From a virus: a stretch of 60,563 bases of DNA. The translations under genes were made by a program, and so were the position numbers. Within the stretch, counting starts at the first letter, position 1. Each line of letters starts with the position of its first letter. This document shows positions 8,903 to 17,170 of this stretch, in pieces. The stretch is from positions 1 through 60,563 of IMG/VR virus record IMGVR_UViG_3300032083_001059; one strand, 5' to 3'. The notes under the pieces were generated by a model. The model made no database searches. It worked only from the letters and a program-made list of their open reading frames with translations, and was not told where the DNA came from.

Positions 8903-9416
8903 GAAATGGACAGAGGTTGATGTTTACACAGGCCTAGTTAAAAAAGAAGATGCACCAACAAACGCAACTGGTGTTAATGTTGCTGGAACTGGTGATGACT
9001 CATCAGTAGTTGTTGTAAAAAAGAAAAAGAAAAAAACATTGATTGATGCACGATCAAAAAAATACAAAGAGCATCGTAGAAAACTAGAGCAAGCAAGACA
9101 GAGAAGGCTTGCAAGGCAAGAGCAAAGTAATCTTGTAAAAAAAGTTAAAGAAAATATTGGTGAATTTAATCGTGAACAATATCTTGAAGAAGATAATGTT
9201 GCAAATTTAAGAGATATCGTTAAAAGAAAATCTGCAAAAAGTTTAAAATTTAAAGATGGCTCTATGAAAGTAGATTTGTTTACTGCGAGTGCAATAGTTC
9301 AAATTTTAGATAAAGTAAAGCCAGAAACTAAAAATAAAATGATAAGTATAATTAACAATGGCACAAAGTCACAGATTATGAAACTTCAGCAAGTGGCAAT
9401 GAAAGCAATTAAGTAG
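8895..9416 (+). CDS. Lysine-rich conserved phage protein
   Basis: 173 residues: a flexible N-terminus, a polylysine run (KKKKKK near residue 43), a basic helix (KEHRRKLEQARQRRLARQEQ) and a C-terminal helical module (KVDLFTASAIVQILDKVKPETKNKM) of a type seen repeatedly in marine T4-like virion proteins. The RRLARQE segment recurs in the protein encoded at 1-420. Strong positive charge suggests contact with packaged DNA, which is inference. Confidence 0.7.
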   Translation: MGKKWTEVDVYTGLVKKEDAPTNATGVNVAGTGDDSSVVVVKKKKKKTLIDARSKKYKEHRRKLEQARQRRLARQEQSNLVKKVKENIGEFNREQYLEEDNVANLRDIVKRKSAKSLKFKDGSMKVDLFTASAIVQILDKVKPETKNKMISIINNGTKSQIMKLQQVAMKAIK

Positions 9417-9422
9417 AAATGT

Positions 9423-10673
9423 ATGAAAACATTTCAAGAGTATTACTCAAATTCTTTAGACACATATCCTTATGGTGGCGCATCAGTTGGGCCAGGAATG
9501 GGGCAATATGTTCCAGTTGCAGATCTTAATTTAAGAGCTCAAAAAGAAAAAGAAGTAAAAAAATCAGACATTGACCAACTTGAAAAATATGCAGATAGAT
9601 TATTTGGTGCAGTTGGTATAGATGTAGAATTTACACGACACTTTCTTGATCGTGTTAATGATGCAAGAAATAAAGTTCAAATCACACCATCAGAACTCAC
9701 TCGTCTATTCAGACAATCCTATAAAAAGTTTGGTAAAAGAATTGCAAAGTTAGGCCCTGATGCAGAGGCAGTTATTACGGATATGAAAACTGATATCAAC
9801 ATGCCTTTTGTTTTAAATTTAAAAGGTGGTGAATTAGAACTCATTGCAAAAACTGTAATGAGAAAGAAAGACTTTAAAACACAAAATCCAAAACTTGCAT
9901 TTGAGGGTATCGGAGAGCCAAACATATTCAGTCAAAAGAATCCTAGAATACCAAGAAAAAAAGGACAGCCAGCAAAGTCAAAGAAACATTCTGATTTATA
10001 TACAGATGAAGACCCAAAGGGAACAATACATGGCTTAGGTTTTAAAGATGTCGCAACTGCAAGAGCAAGTGTTAAAAAAATAGAATCATCTGGTAGAACA
10101 CACGCACATAAAATACAAGCTGCAATCGCAATGGAGCAAAGAGCAAGAGTGATGGGAAAAACAGCAGAGGCAAATGTTTATCGTGCATATATTGAAAAAA
10201 TGAAAAAGAAAACTAAAGAGATGAGAAAAGAAGATGCACATGGTTTTAACTGCCCGCCTGGATATAAATTTGATAAAAAATTAATGGCATGTGTTCCAAA
10301 GAAAACAAAATTTAAAACAGTATATGCATATCCATATTTTGGTGGTGGAACTAAGAGTGGAGACCAATCTGGAGAAACACAGAGTGGACAAAATGGAAAT
10401 GGGAATGGTAATGGTGGTAATGGTAATGGTAATGGTGGTAATGGTAATGGTGGAAATGGTGGTAATGGTGCAAGTGGAGGAGAATCATACATAGTTGCAG
10501 ATGTAAGAAAGATGTCTGGTGGTGGATATGGTGTATACGCAGATAAGTTCGTTAAAGGCAAAAGAGTTACACTACCAAGTGGTAAGCACGCAAAAGAACT
10601 TAAAAAAGTTTATCGTAGTAAAGAAAAGGCAAATAAATACATGGCTGCGATTATGATAGGAAAAGGTGGGTAA
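9423..10673 (+). CDS. Multi-module virion-type protein with Gly/Asn-rich linker
   Basis: 416 residues in four parts. (a) Leader MKTFQEYYSN, very like the T4 capsid-targeting start MKTYQEF but without an E at the usual cleavage position. (b) About residues 60-165, a domain FTRHFLDRVNDARNKVQITP...LGPDAEAVITDMKTDINMPF conserved in cyanophages. (c) About 200-262, a helical module GLGFKDVATARASVKKIESS...THAHKIQAAIAMEQRA. (d) A CPPGYKFDKKLMACVPK segment, a Gly/Asn linker (about 324-350) and a C-terminal basic domain. I cannot assign an enzyme. Domain shuffling with neighbouring virion proteins is evident. Confidence 0.75.
   Translation: MKTFQEYYSNSLDTYPYGGASVGPGMGQYVPVADLNLRAQKEKEVKKSDIDQLEKYADRLFGAVGIDVEFTRHFLDRVNDARNKVQITPSELTRLFRQSYKKFGKRIAKLGPDAEAVITDMKTDINMPFVLNLKGGELELIAKTVMRKKDFKTQNPKLAFEGIGEPNIFSQKNPRIPRKKGQPAKSKKHSDLYTDEDPKGTIHGLGFKDVATARASVKKIESSGRTHAHKIQAAIAMEQRARVMGKTAEANVYRAYIEKMKKKTKEMRKEDAHGFNCPPGYKFDKKLMACVPKKTKFKTVYAYPYFGGGTKSGDQSGETQSGQNGNGNGNGGNGNGNGGNGNGGNGGNGASGGESYIVADVRKMSGGGYGVYADKFVKGKRVTLPSGKHAKELKKVYRSKEKANKYMAAIMIGKGG
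10392..10470 (+). repeat. Short tandem repeat coding a Gly/Asn linker
   Basis: Imperfect iterations of GGTAAT and GGTGGTAAT encode about 26 consecutive Gly and Asn residues joining two modules of the host protein. Such repeats can expand or contract by slippage. Confidence 0.85.
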
Positions 10674-11485
10674 TGAAAACATTTAAACAGTTTACTGAAA
10701 GTCTTTGGGCAAACATCCATAAAAAAAGACAGAGAATCAAAAGAGGCTCTGGTGAAAAAATGAGAAAAGTTGGTGATAAAGGAGCTCCTACACCAGCACA
10801 GATGAGGCGTGCAAAAGGTGAGGGATTTCGTGAGGAAATGAAATGTCCGCCTGCAACTCAAAATTTAAAGATTAATACAAAAAACAGAGATGCAACAATT
10901 AAAAACTATAACTATGGCCCTCTGAATGTTGATGAGCCAGGCGACTACTGGAAAAAAATTGCAAGATATTGGAAAACAACTGAACAAGCTGCAAAGAAGT
11001 CTGTATGTAATAACTGTGTTGCGTTTGATGTTTCACCAAGAATGTTAGAGTGTTTACCAGGCGAAACATCTGATAAAGATGGTCGTTTAGGTTATTGTTG
11101 GATGCATCACTTTAAGTGTCATTCTGCAAGAGCGTGTCATACTTGGGCAAAGGGTGGCCCAATTACAACAGATAAGAAATCACATGATTGGCAAGAGCGT
11201 GCAAAGATGACAGAAAGTGGCCACACGCAACTTGCAAAAACAAATATAAGACAAAAAAGAGAATTAGAAAGATTAAAGGTGCAACACGATAGAGAGGACG
11301 ATAGAGCAAGAAGTCAAGATGTTGCAAGAAAAAATATTCAAACAGAAAAAGCACCTAACACATCAGATGCAATGAAAAGATATAAATCAGGTAAAGCAGG
11401 ATTTACTGACATCGCACATTTAAAAGCAAAAGGTTTAATTAAAAGAAGTGATGGAACAAAAAGAAAATCTGATAAATATAAGTAA
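10673..11485 (+). CDS. Virion-type protein with HiPIP-like cysteine cluster
   Basis: 270 residues. The leader MKTFKQFTE resembles the T4 capsid-targeting peptide. The next module, SLWANIHKKRQRIKRGSGEK, is widespread in phage virion-associated proteins. Residues about 115-160 hold CNNC...C...GYCWMH...C...ARAC, a cysteine pattern that I associate with small phage domains related to high-potential iron-sulfur proteins; four of the Cys could bind an Fe-S cluster or zinc. The C-terminal third is a charged helix and a basic tail. The start overlaps the previous stop (TAATG). Metal binding is inferred from the Cys spacing only. Confidence 0.75.
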   Translation: MKTFKQFTESLWANIHKKRQRIKRGSGEKMRKVGDKGAPTPAQMRRAKGEGFREEMKCPPATQNLKINTKNRDATIKNYNYGPLNVDEPGDYWKKIARYWKTTEQAAKKSVCNNCVAFDVSPRMLECLPGETSDKDGRLGYCWMHHFKCHSARACHTWAKGGPITTDKKSHDWQERAKMTESGHTQLAKTNIRQKRELERLKVQHDREDDRARSQDVARKNIQTEKAPNTSDAMKRYKSGKAGFTDIAHLKAKGLIKRSDGTKRKSDKYK

Positions 11486-11509
11486 TAATTAGATTAAAGG
11501 ATAAAAAAA

Positions 11510-12271
11510 ATGGGAAGAGCTAGAGAACTTGCAAGAGGTGGTTCAGGAAACTTTAATGATGCGTTGGTATTAGATACTGCAGCTGATGTTGGAGATAATA
11601 TTTTATTAGATGGAACTGATACCTCTGCAACTAATGCTGGATTTAATCTTACATTAGAAAATGCATCTAGCGATGGTTCAAGTGTTGTAGTTAATGCAAA
11701 TTTAGATGATATAGATGGATATAAAAATGCTGTAGCAGATAGAAAAATAGTATTACCAAATGTAAGCACTGGCGATATGCTTACAACAAGTTCTGTTGCT
11801 GAAACAACAAAAGTGCCAATGTTTTGGGTTACACCAGCTGCTGCTAAAACTATTTCTGATGCTACAAATGCTGTCGTAGAATATGACAATGTTCACTTTG
11901 ATACACATAGTGCATGGGATAATTCAAATTATAGATATGTTGCACCTATTGCTGGATACTATTGGATAAGTATGGGTATATTTTTTGACACTACAGCTCA
12001 TGTTCAAACTCTTTGCACAGCTAGTATAAGATATAATGGTGATACAGTTAATCTTGGTTCTGGTAGAGTAATGTTAAGAAACGGAACTGATAACAATGAA
12101 TCTGAATTAGGTGGTTCTGCAGCTTGGATTATTTATTTTAATGGAACATCTGATTATGTAGATGGTTATGCATATATGGACGCAGATGGAACAAGAACTA
12201 TTTTAGGTGGTACAGGATATAATCAATCTTGGTTGTGTGGTTATCTATTAAGAGCAGGAGTACAAGTATGA
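11510..12271 (+). CDS. C1q-like trimeric fibre/adhesin protein
   Basis: 253 residues. The N-terminal part (NDALVLDTAADVGDNILLDG) is an attachment-type region common in environmental phages. From about residue 125, FDTHSAWDNSNYRYVAPIAG and YYWISMGIFF, ending SWLCGYLL, read as a C1q/TNF-like jelly roll, a fold that trimerises and binds carbohydrate or protein. A tail fibre or capsid whisker tip is likely. A GATAAATA near 11470 may be a degenerate late promoter. Confidence 0.75.
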   Translation: MGRARELARGGSGNFNDALVLDTAADVGDNILLDGTDTSATNAGFNLTLENASSDGSSVVVNANLDDIDGYKNAVADRKIVLPNVSTGDMLTTSSVAETTKVPMFWVTPAAAKTISDATNAVVEYDNVHFDTHSAWDNSNYRYVAPIAGYYWISMGIFFDTTAHVQTLCTASIRYNGDTVNLGSGRVMLRNGTDNNESELGGSAAWIIYFNGTSDYVDGYAYMDADGTRTILGGTGYNQSWLCGYLLRAGVQV

Positions 12272-12486
12272 CATTAGCGGGAAAAATAAAAGTTCTTTAT
12301 GAAACAATTAGTAACTCAGATTTTAGAGCAGATGGTTTTAATAATGGAAGTATAGTTTTGAGAAATGATGGTAAAAGTCCACCAGATGGAAAGGTAAAAG
12401 TTGGTAATGATTACATTGATTCATGGAATCACCCAACATTAGCACAACCAACACAACAGCAGTTAGATGCAATCAATAACGAATGA
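12268..12486 (+). CDS. Small protein following the fibre gene
   Basis: 72 residues; ATG overlaps the fibre stop (ATGA). The C-terminus DSWNHPTLAQPTQQQLDAI resembles the W..P.L.QPT...L ending of phage fibre-assembly or fibre-associated proteins. A role with the preceding fibre is likely from coupling and position, but unproven. Confidence 0.65.
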   Translation: MTLAGKIKVLYETISNSDFRADGFNNGSIVLRNDGKSPPDGKVKVGNDYIDSWNHPTLAQPTQQQLDAINNE

Positions 12487-12866
12487 TTAGAGTATATTTA
12501 ACAATTGCAGTTGTTGGATTGATTGGTGGTATTGTTTATGGTGGATTTTATTTTTACCAAGATGCACAAAAACGCATTGCAACACTACAACAGAATAACG
12601 CAAAACTAGAAGTTGTTGCAAAAGAAAACGAGCAAGTTGTACGAAGTATGCGAGTTGAAACTGCAAGATTAAATGATTTAAATCAAAGTTTACAAGGTAA
12701 ACTAAGTAGAGCAGAGGAGTCAAGAGAAAGATTACTCACAAGATTACAAGAGATAAACTTGAAAAAAGAATCTATGGTTAACCCTATAGAAATAGAGAAA
12801 AGGATAAATGATGGTACTGATGAGATGTTTAACGATCTTGAGTCTATTACTTCTGTTATTCAGTAG
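12483..12866 (+). CDS. Inner-membrane spanin subunit (Rz-like)
   Basis: 127 residues with one N-terminal membrane segment (about 3-25), then a long coiled coil (TLQQNNAKLEVVAKENEQVV onward), the topology of an i-spanin. Spanins join inner and outer membranes and fuse them at the end of lysis. The next gene, overlapping out of frame, encodes a lipoprotein, which is the classic Rz/Rz1 arrangement. The start overlaps the preceding stop. Confidence 0.75.
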   Translation: MIRVYLTIAVVGLIGGIVYGGFYFYQDAQKRIATLQQNNAKLEVVAKENEQVVRSMRVETARLNDLNQSLQGKLSRAEESRERLLTRLQEINLKKESMVNPIEIEKRINDGTDEMFNDLESITSVIQ

Positions 12867-13203
12867 TGGGTGTGCATTATTTAGAAAACCAGAAAAAGAA
12901 ATAATCGTTAAAACAGTAGAGGTAGAGAAACAAATACCAATACAGCAAAGTCCAAGGCCACTTAAATTAGGTAAAGTAACTTGGAAAGTTGTAACCTCAC
13001 AAAATGTTGATGAATTAGTTAAGCAGTATGAAGAAAACAATGGGCCTGATTGGGTGTTCTATGTTATGGAAGTTGAGTCATTTGAAAGACTTGCACTTAA
13101 CATGGAAGATATAAAAAGATATATAAAACAACAAAAAGAAATAATCATATATTATGAAGAAGCGGTAAAACCAAAGGAAAAAACAAATGGGAAAGTTCCA
13201 TAA
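12808..13203 (+). CDS. Outer-membrane lipoprotein spanin subunit (Rz1-like)
   Basis: 131 residues with a lipoprotein signal peptide (LTILSLLLLLFSSGC); Cys at about residue 22 would be lipidated. The first 59 bases overlap the i-spanin gene in another frame. It is longer than lambda Rz1 and lacks its proline richness, so the call rests on the lipobox, overlap and partner. ATGs at 12808, 12811 and 12820 are all possible. Confidence 0.7.
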   Translation: MMVLMRCLTILSLLLLLFSSGCALFRKPEKEIIVKTVEVEKQIPIQQSPRPLKLGKVTWKVVTSQNVDELVKQYEENNGPDWVFYVMEVESFERLALNMEDIKRYIKQQKEIIIYYEEAVKPKEKTNGKVP

Positions 13204-13660
13204 TTTATTAGATGCAAAATTTAATCCACCACGCAACTGGACTTTAGATACTGCACTTAAGTTTGATTCTGATACATTATCAGATAATGATAGAGATATG
13301 CTTAAATATTGTGGTATACAAGTAACAAAGAAAAATGTAATTAGTGTTCCAAAAGGATATATTACAGACTTAGCATCTGTTCCTCGTTTTTGTTGGGCAT
13401 TTATCGCACCATTTGATGTTGCAAGAGCAGCTGTTGTGCATGATATTTTATACGAAAAAATAAATACTGCATACAAAGATGGTAAAATATTCACAAAATA
13501 TGATAGAGAAAAATATAGAAAAATTGCAGATGATGTTTTCAAAGAGGGAATGGAATCTGCTGAGCCAAAAGTTCCAAAATGGAAAATATGGTCTGCTTAT
13601 AATGCAGTAAGATTATTCGGGCGTTGGGCAATCAATAGTTCTGCACCAAGAAAAATCTAA
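13187..13660 (+). CDS. DUF1353 family protein
   Basis: 157 residues with the DUF1353 signatures SVPKGYITDLASVPR (residues about 54-68) and ARAAVVHDILY. The family is common in tailed phages near lysis genes; its function is not established. It overlaps the o-spanin end by 17 bases and ends on the start of the next gene. Confidence 0.85.
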   Translation: MGKFHNLLDAKFNPPRNWTLDTALKFDSDTLSDNDRDMLKYCGIQVTKKNVISVPKGYITDLASVPRFCWAFIAPFDVARAAVVHDILYEKINTAYKDGKIFTKYDREKYRKIADDVFKEGMESAEPKVPKWKIWSAYNAVRLFGRWAINSSAPRKI

Positions 13661-13905
13661 TGTTTTGGGTTGCATGGGCTACTAAAAGCATAGCTGGTAG
13701 TATACTAGGAAATGCAACTTCAAAGTGGTTTGAAAAAACTGCAATGGGTAGATGGTTTCATAAGAAGATGGAAAACATTTACAATTGGGCTGCAAATAGA
13801 TATGGGTTTGAAGTTTTAAAATCTGAAGATAAGTGGAAAAAGAAATACCCTAATGTTGCAAAAAAGATGGAGGAGTTAGAGGAGAGAATCAAAAAGTTAG
13901 AGTAG
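13660..13905 (+). CDS. Small protein of unknown function
   Basis: 81 residues: an N-terminal amphipathic stretch (FWVAWATKSIAGSILGNATSKW) and a C-terminal charged coiled coil (VAKKMEELEERIKKLE). Its start overlaps the stop of the DUF1353 gene. Position between lysis-type genes suggests, but does not prove, a role in lysis. Confidence 0.65.
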   Translation: MFWVAWATKSIAGSILGNATSKWFEKTAMGRWFHKKMENIYNWAANRYGFEVLKSEDKWKKKYPNVAKKMEELEERIKKLE

Positions 13906-13960
13906 GTATAGTTATTGCATGTACTATTTACTTAACAATTTTTTGACACTAGGGGTAACA

Positions 13961-14383
13961 ATGGCACAATCAGATGTAAACACACAAATAGAACTTGAAC
14001 TTCTTAAAAAAGAAATCGCAGACATGAAGCAAATTCATGTTCGTCTTGATACTGCAATAGAGAAAATAACAGACTTTTCAAATTGTATTAATCGTTTACT
14101 TGCAGTTCACGAAGAAAAAATTACACAGCAAGAAGAATCACAGCAAAGAAGTGTTCAAGAATTTACATCTGACATAAAAGAATTACATTCTCGTATTACT
14201 ACTAATACAAAAGAATTAACTGCACTTATGACACAGCAGCACAAAGAACAAAAAGATGTAATAGATAGACTTAAAGATGAAGTATCTAGTCGTGTGGGTG
14301 TGCTAGAAAAGTGGAGATGGATTATCATTGGTGGCTCTATCGTTTTAGGTTTTATCATACAAAAACTTCCAGTCTGGGGTTGA
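13961..14383 (+). CDS. XhlA-like coiled-coil protein with C-terminal membrane anchor
   Basis: 140 residues: a long coiled coil, then RVGVLEKWRWIIIGGSIVLGFII, a single C-terminal transmembrane segment. This is the topology of haemolysin XhlA-type proteins, which can act with holins. ATG at 13961 is preferred because AGGGGT precedes it; an upstream ATG at 13919 has no SD. The gene ends on the -35 box of the primase promoter. A holin-associated role is inferred. Confidence 0.7.
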   Translation: MAQSDVNTQIELELLKKEIADMKQIHVRLDTAIEKITDFSNCINRLLAVHEEKITQQEESQQRSVQEFTSDIKELHSRITTNTKELTALMTQQHKEQKDVIDRLKDEVSSRVGVLEKWRWIIIGGSIVLGFIIQKLPVWG

Positions 14384-14408
14384 CTAATAGTATACATTAG
14401 TGTATGAT
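14380..14408 (+). promoter_or_regulatory. Sigma-70-type promoter for primase; predicted leaderless
   Basis: TTGACT (14380-14385), 17 bp, TATGAT (14403-14408) with an extended TG before it. The usual start of transcription would be about 14415, two bases before the primase ATG. Confidence 0.75.
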
Positions 14409-14416
14409 ATTACACA

Positions 14417-15430
14417 ATGTATATTCAACAAAAATACCTATCAATAGTATCTTCCCAACTTTCTCAATTTAAAAAGAAAGGGGATTTCCTATATAACTTT
14501 CGTTGCCCATATTGTGGTGATTCACAGAAATCACAAACAAAGGCTCGTGGGTTTATCTTTCGTAAAGACATGGATTTAATATATAAGTGTCATAACTGTG
14601 GAAAAGGTGCGAGTTTTACAAATTTTTTAAAATATGTAGACTCAAAGATTCATAATGACTATATAATGGAACGATACAAGAAGGTTGAAAATGTATCTGA
14701 AGTTGAAGTCAGAAAATCTAAAATTACTCAAGGAGAAACCCCACTTAAACAACTCAAACGAATATCTCAACTAGAATGGACTCATGTTGTAAAGAAATTT
14801 GTTCAAAAAAGAAAAATACCATCAAAGTTTCATTATGAATTGTACTTTGCACCAAAATTTTATGAATGGGTTAACACAATCATACCGAACAAATTCTCCA
14901 GTTTACAAAACGATCACCCAAGATTAGTAATACCATTCTTTGATGAAAAAGGTAAGATGTTTGCGTTACAAGGTAGGTCATTCGGTAATGAAACTCCTAA
15001 GTATATAACTATTATTCTTGATTCAACAAAAAACAAAATTTATGGTTTAAACAGAGTTAAAAAAGACAAACCACTATATGCAGTAGAAGGCCCAATTGAT
15101 AGTTTGTTTTTAGATAACTGTGTGGCTGTTGCTGGTGCAGAGTTTACAAGTTTGCCACTTAATACTATAATTATTTTTGATAATGACAGAAGAAACAAAG
15201 AAGTATTAAAACAAATTGAAAAAACAATAAACAGAGGCTATAGTGTTGTTCTTTGGCCTAATGATGTCAAACAAAAAGACATTAATGATATGGTCTTGTC
15301 AGGAATGACAAGGGGTGATATTTATAAAATAATTAAAGAGAACACTTTTAGCGGTGTTCACGCAAAAACAAGATTTGTATTTTGGAAGAAAGTAGAAACA
15401 AATGAAAAAATATTTAGGAATAAAAATTAA
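14417..15430 (+). CDS. 61: DNA primase (T4 gp61 type)
   Basis: 337 residues, close to T4 gp61 (342). N-terminal zinc finger CPYC (about 31-34) and CHNC (about 59-62), then a Toprim domain with VEGPIDSLFL (near 221) and IIIFDNDRRNKE (near 250). It makes RNA primers on the lagging strand with the gp41 helicase. No Shine-Dalgarno is present; the promoter is placed for a leaderless message. The 3' end overlaps nrdA by 29 bases. Confidence 0.9.
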   Translation: MYIQQKYLSIVSSQLSQFKKKGDFLYNFRCPYCGDSQKSQTKARGFIFRKDMDLIYKCHNCGKGASFTNFLKYVDSKIHNDYIMERYKKVENVSEVEVRKSKITQGETPLKQLKRISQLEWTHVVKKFVQKRKIPSKFHYELYFAPKFYEWVNTIIPNKFSSLQNDHPRLVIPFFDEKGKMFALQGRSFGNETPKYITIILDSTKNKIYGLNRVKKDKPLYAVEGPIDSLFLDNCVAVAGAEFTSLPLNTIIIFDNDRRNKEVLKQIEKTINRGYSVVLWPNDVKQKDINDMVLSGMTRGDIYKIIKENTFSGVHAKTRFVFWKKVETNEKIFRNKN

Positions 15431-17162
15431 TGAAGATCGTGATAAACTTCTTTCAGAACAAGCCCAAAAATTATTAAAAGATTATTATTGCAGAGGTGAT
15501 GAAACTTCACCACAGATGGCATTTGCTAGAGCTGCTTATGCTTATTCTTTTGATGATAAAGGACTTGCTCAAAGAATTTATGACTACGCATCACAAGGGT
15601 GGTTTATGTATTCATCACCAGTTTTATCAAACGCACCTTTACCTAAAGAAAAAGTAAAGGCATTACCAATATCATGTTTTCTTGCATATGTTCCTGATTC
15701 ATTAGATGGATTGATTGACCACACTTCTGAATTGAGATGGTTAGCAGTTAAAGGTGGTGGTGTTGGTGGACACTGGAGTGCAGTTCGTTCAGTATCTGAT
15801 ATTGCCCCTGGCCCTATTCCATTTTTACACACAGTAGATGCAGACATGACTGCGTATCGTCAAGGTAAAACTCGTAAAGGTTCTTATGCAGCTTACTTAG
15901 ACATATCGCACCCAGACATCATTGAGTTTTTATCTATTCGTATACCAACAGGTGATGTTGGAAGAAAGTGCTTAAATCTACATCACGCAGTTAATATTAC
16001 AGATGACTTTATGAAAGCTGTTAGAGATGATACAGATTGGAATCTACTTGACCCCAATGATAAGTCTGTTAGAGAAACACTGAAAGCTCGTAAGATATGG
16101 GAAACAATATTAGAAACAAGATTTAGAACTGGTGAGCCTTATCTTAATTTTATTGATACTGCAAATCGTTATTTACCAGAATCAATGAAAGAAAAAGGAC
16201 TTAAAATTCATGGCTCAAATTTATGTAATGAAATACATTTACCTACAAACGAAGAAAGAACAGCAGTTTGTTGCTTATCATCACTTAATTTAGAAAAGTA
16301 TGATGAATGGAAAGATACACGAATTGTGCAAGACTTAATTCGTTTCTTGGATAATGTGTTACAATTTTTTATTGGACACGCACCAGACACAGTAAAGCGT
16401 GCAAAATACTCTGCAATACAAGAAAGAAGTCTTGGATTGGGTGCAATGGGTTTACACTCTTACTACCAAAAACATCGTATTGCGTTTGATTCTGATGCAG
16501 CTGCAATTTTAAACACAGAAATATTTGCAAAGATTAAAAGAGATGCAGTAGAAGAAACAGAGATACTTGCAAAAGAGCGTGGTGAAGCACCAGATATGAA
16601 AGGAACTGGTAGAAGAAATGCACATTTACTTGCTATTGCTCCAAATGCAAATAGTTCAATGATTGTAAGTTGTTCTCCATCAATTGAGCCACACAAAGCA
16701 AACGCATACACGCATAGAACAAGAGCTGGTTCACATTTAATTAAGAACAAGTACCTTGAAGAAGAATTAATTAAAGTCAACATGAATACACCAGAAGTTT
16801 GGACTTCAATTATTACAAATGGTGGCTCTGTTCAGCAATTAGAATTTTTAGATAATGAAGTTAAAGAAGTATTTAAAACTGCTATAGAAATTAATCAGAA
16901 AGTTTTAGTAGAGCAAGGTGGAGATAGACAGAAGTTTTTATGTCAAGGACAATCACTTAATCTTTTCTTTCCAGCTGGTGCAACAAAAAGTTATTTACAT
17001 AAAGTTCACATGAGAGCATGGGAAACAGAGTGCAAGGGATTATATTATTTAAGAACTGAAACATCTCAGCGTGCCGAGAATGTTGCAGAAAAAGTAGAGT
17101 TAGATAAATTAGTAGATTATAAAAACACAGAAGAAGATGACTGTGTTGCTTGTCAAGGATAG
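15402..17162 (+). CDS. nrdA: Ribonucleoside-diphosphate reductase alpha subunit
   Basis: 586 residues. It makes deoxynucleotides with the beta subunit encoded next. Seen: CFLAYVPDSLDG (redox Cys), KGGGVGGHWSAVRS, SNLCNEIHLPT (active-site N-x-C-x-E), CCLSSLNLEKY (second redox Cys) and C-terminal CVACQG for re-reduction by glutaredoxin. It is shorter than T4 NrdA (about 754) because the N-terminal ATP-cone is absent, so the usual dATP overall-activity control is probably missing. It forms an operon with the Grx-NrdB gene. Confidence 0.92.
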   Translation: MKKYLGIKINEDRDKLLSEQAQKLLKDYYCRGDETSPQMAFARAAYAYSFDDKGLAQRIYDYASQGWFMYSSPVLSNAPLPKEKVKALPISCFLAYVPDSLDGLIDHTSELRWLAVKGGGVGGHWSAVRSVSDIAPGPIPFLHTVDADMTAYRQGKTRKGSYAAYLDISHPDIIEFLSIRIPTGDVGRKCLNLHHAVNITDDFMKAVRDDTDWNLLDPNDKSVRETLKARKIWETILETRFRTGEPYLNFIDTANRYLPESMKEKGLKIHGSNLCNEIHLPTNEERTAVCCLSSLNLEKYDEWKDTRIVQDLIRFLDNVLQFFIGHAPDTVKRAKYSAIQERSLGLGAMGLHSYYQKHRIAFDSDAAAILNTEIFAKIKRDAVEETEILAKERGEAPDMKGTGRRNAHLLAIAPNANSSMIVSCSPSIEPHKANAYTHRTRAGSHLIKNKYLEEELIKVNMNTPEVWTSIITNGGSVQQLEFLDNEVKEVFKTAIEINQKVLVEQGGDRQKFLCQGQSLNLFFPAGATKSYLHKVHMRAWETECKGLYYLRTETSQRAENVAEKVELDKLVDYKNTEEDDCVACQG

Positions 17163-17170
17163 GGGAAAAA

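Noticed and set aside
10178-10561. Proline-rich minus-strand ORF opposite the Gly/Asn linker
   Set aside because: Its proline runs come from the GGT/AAT repeat read backwards; the plus-strand gene is clearly real.
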